In this document: positions 30,173 through 30,210 of the stretch, one piece after another
Layout: each line of letters begins with the position of its first letter
Position numbering within the stretch: the stretch's first letter is position 1
DNA from: a virus
Length of the DNA stretch: 30,210 bases
Strand: one strand, 5' to 3'
Virus record (IMG/VR): IMGVR_UViG_3300049914_000189
Coordinates: 1-30,210 of that record
Made by a program: the position numbers and the translations under genes
The notes under the pieces: model-generated
The model's input: only the letters and a program-made list of their open reading frames with translations
What the model was told of the DNA's origin: nothing
The model's database searches: none

Positions 30173-30210
30173 ATGTTTTGTAATGAAAATGAGAGAATTA
30201 TGAGAAATAT
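30173..30210 (+). CDS. Possible start of a divergent gene, cut by window end
   Basis: From ATG 30173 the plus strand stays open to the edge (MFCNENERIMRN). ATG 30200 in the same frame has GAGAG just upstream. A divergent regulator gene is what would be expected opposite an early operon, but 12 codons are too few to judge. Confidence 0.15.
   Translation, partial: MFCNENERIMRN

Noticed and set aside
1-30210. tRNA genes, integrase and att sites
   Set aside because: I looked for tRNA-like cloverleaf arms, tyrosine or serine recombinase motifs and matching direct repeats at the ends and saw none that could be supported.

Overview
This window is most of the genome of a tailed double-stranded DNA phage or prophage (Caudoviricetes, HK97-fold capsid, long non-contractile tail gene set). 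Almost every gene lies on the minus strand, so the genome reads from the right edge to the left. Genes overlap by 1-20 bases, often as ATGA or GTGA, which indicates long translationally coupled operons. No integrase, recombinase, polymerase, tRNA, CRISPR array or att site was seen, so lysogenic versus free phage cannot be decided here. Bacterial sigma-70-like promoter sequences, AGGAGG-type ribosome binding sites and an M23 peptidoglycan hydrolase point to a bacterial host of moderate to high GC. The host phylum cannot be set from the sequence alone.

Layout, right to left. (1) 29.9-30.2 kb is an AT-rich intergenic switch region with a good promoter, two palindromic operator candidates and phased TTCAC boxes. 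(2) 25.6-29.9 kb is an early or accessory operon: small unknown proteins, a ParB-like protein without ParA, a Myb/SANT-like DNA-binding protein with two zinc knuckles, the truncated end of a DUF5131 (phage Gp37/Gp68) gene, and a small membrane protein. (3) 25.39-25.57 kb holds a candidate late promoter followed by a leader with a strong hairpin. (4) 23.8-25.4 kb is the lysis module: LLH-type holin, a second one-helix membrane protein, perhaps a 28-residue membrane peptide, and an M23-SH3 endolysin. (5) 15.3-23.8 kb is the packaging and head module: small and large terminase, portal fused to a Mu F-like domain, a methyltransferase, a gp10-like protein, a fused prohead protease-major capsid protein, and a probable decoration protein. 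(6) 8.9-15.2 kb is the neck and tail module: a small basic protein, head-tail adaptor, tail terminator, major tail protein, G/GT chaperones with a textbook A-AAA-AAA slip site, a glycosyltransferase-like protein, tape measure and a small distal tail protein. (7) 1.7-8.9 kb holds the tail hub, a collagen-like/C1q-like fibre and a GT4-type glycosyltransferase. (8) 0-1.7 kb holds a decayed second copy of the endolysin gene and, convergent on the plus strand, a membrane-anchored SGNH/sialate-O-acetylesterase-like gene.

Base composition drops sharply inside the hub gene near 7.0-7.2 kb. Everything to the left (hub C-terminus, fibre, glycosyltransferase, endolysin relic, esterase) looks like an exchangeable adsorption cassette. 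The most interesting hypotheses are a Thr-rich collagen-like fibre that may be glycosylated by its neighbouring glycosyltransferase, a nested in-frame start giving free capsid protein from inside a protease-capsid fusion gene, and the -1 frameshift in the tail chaperone genes.
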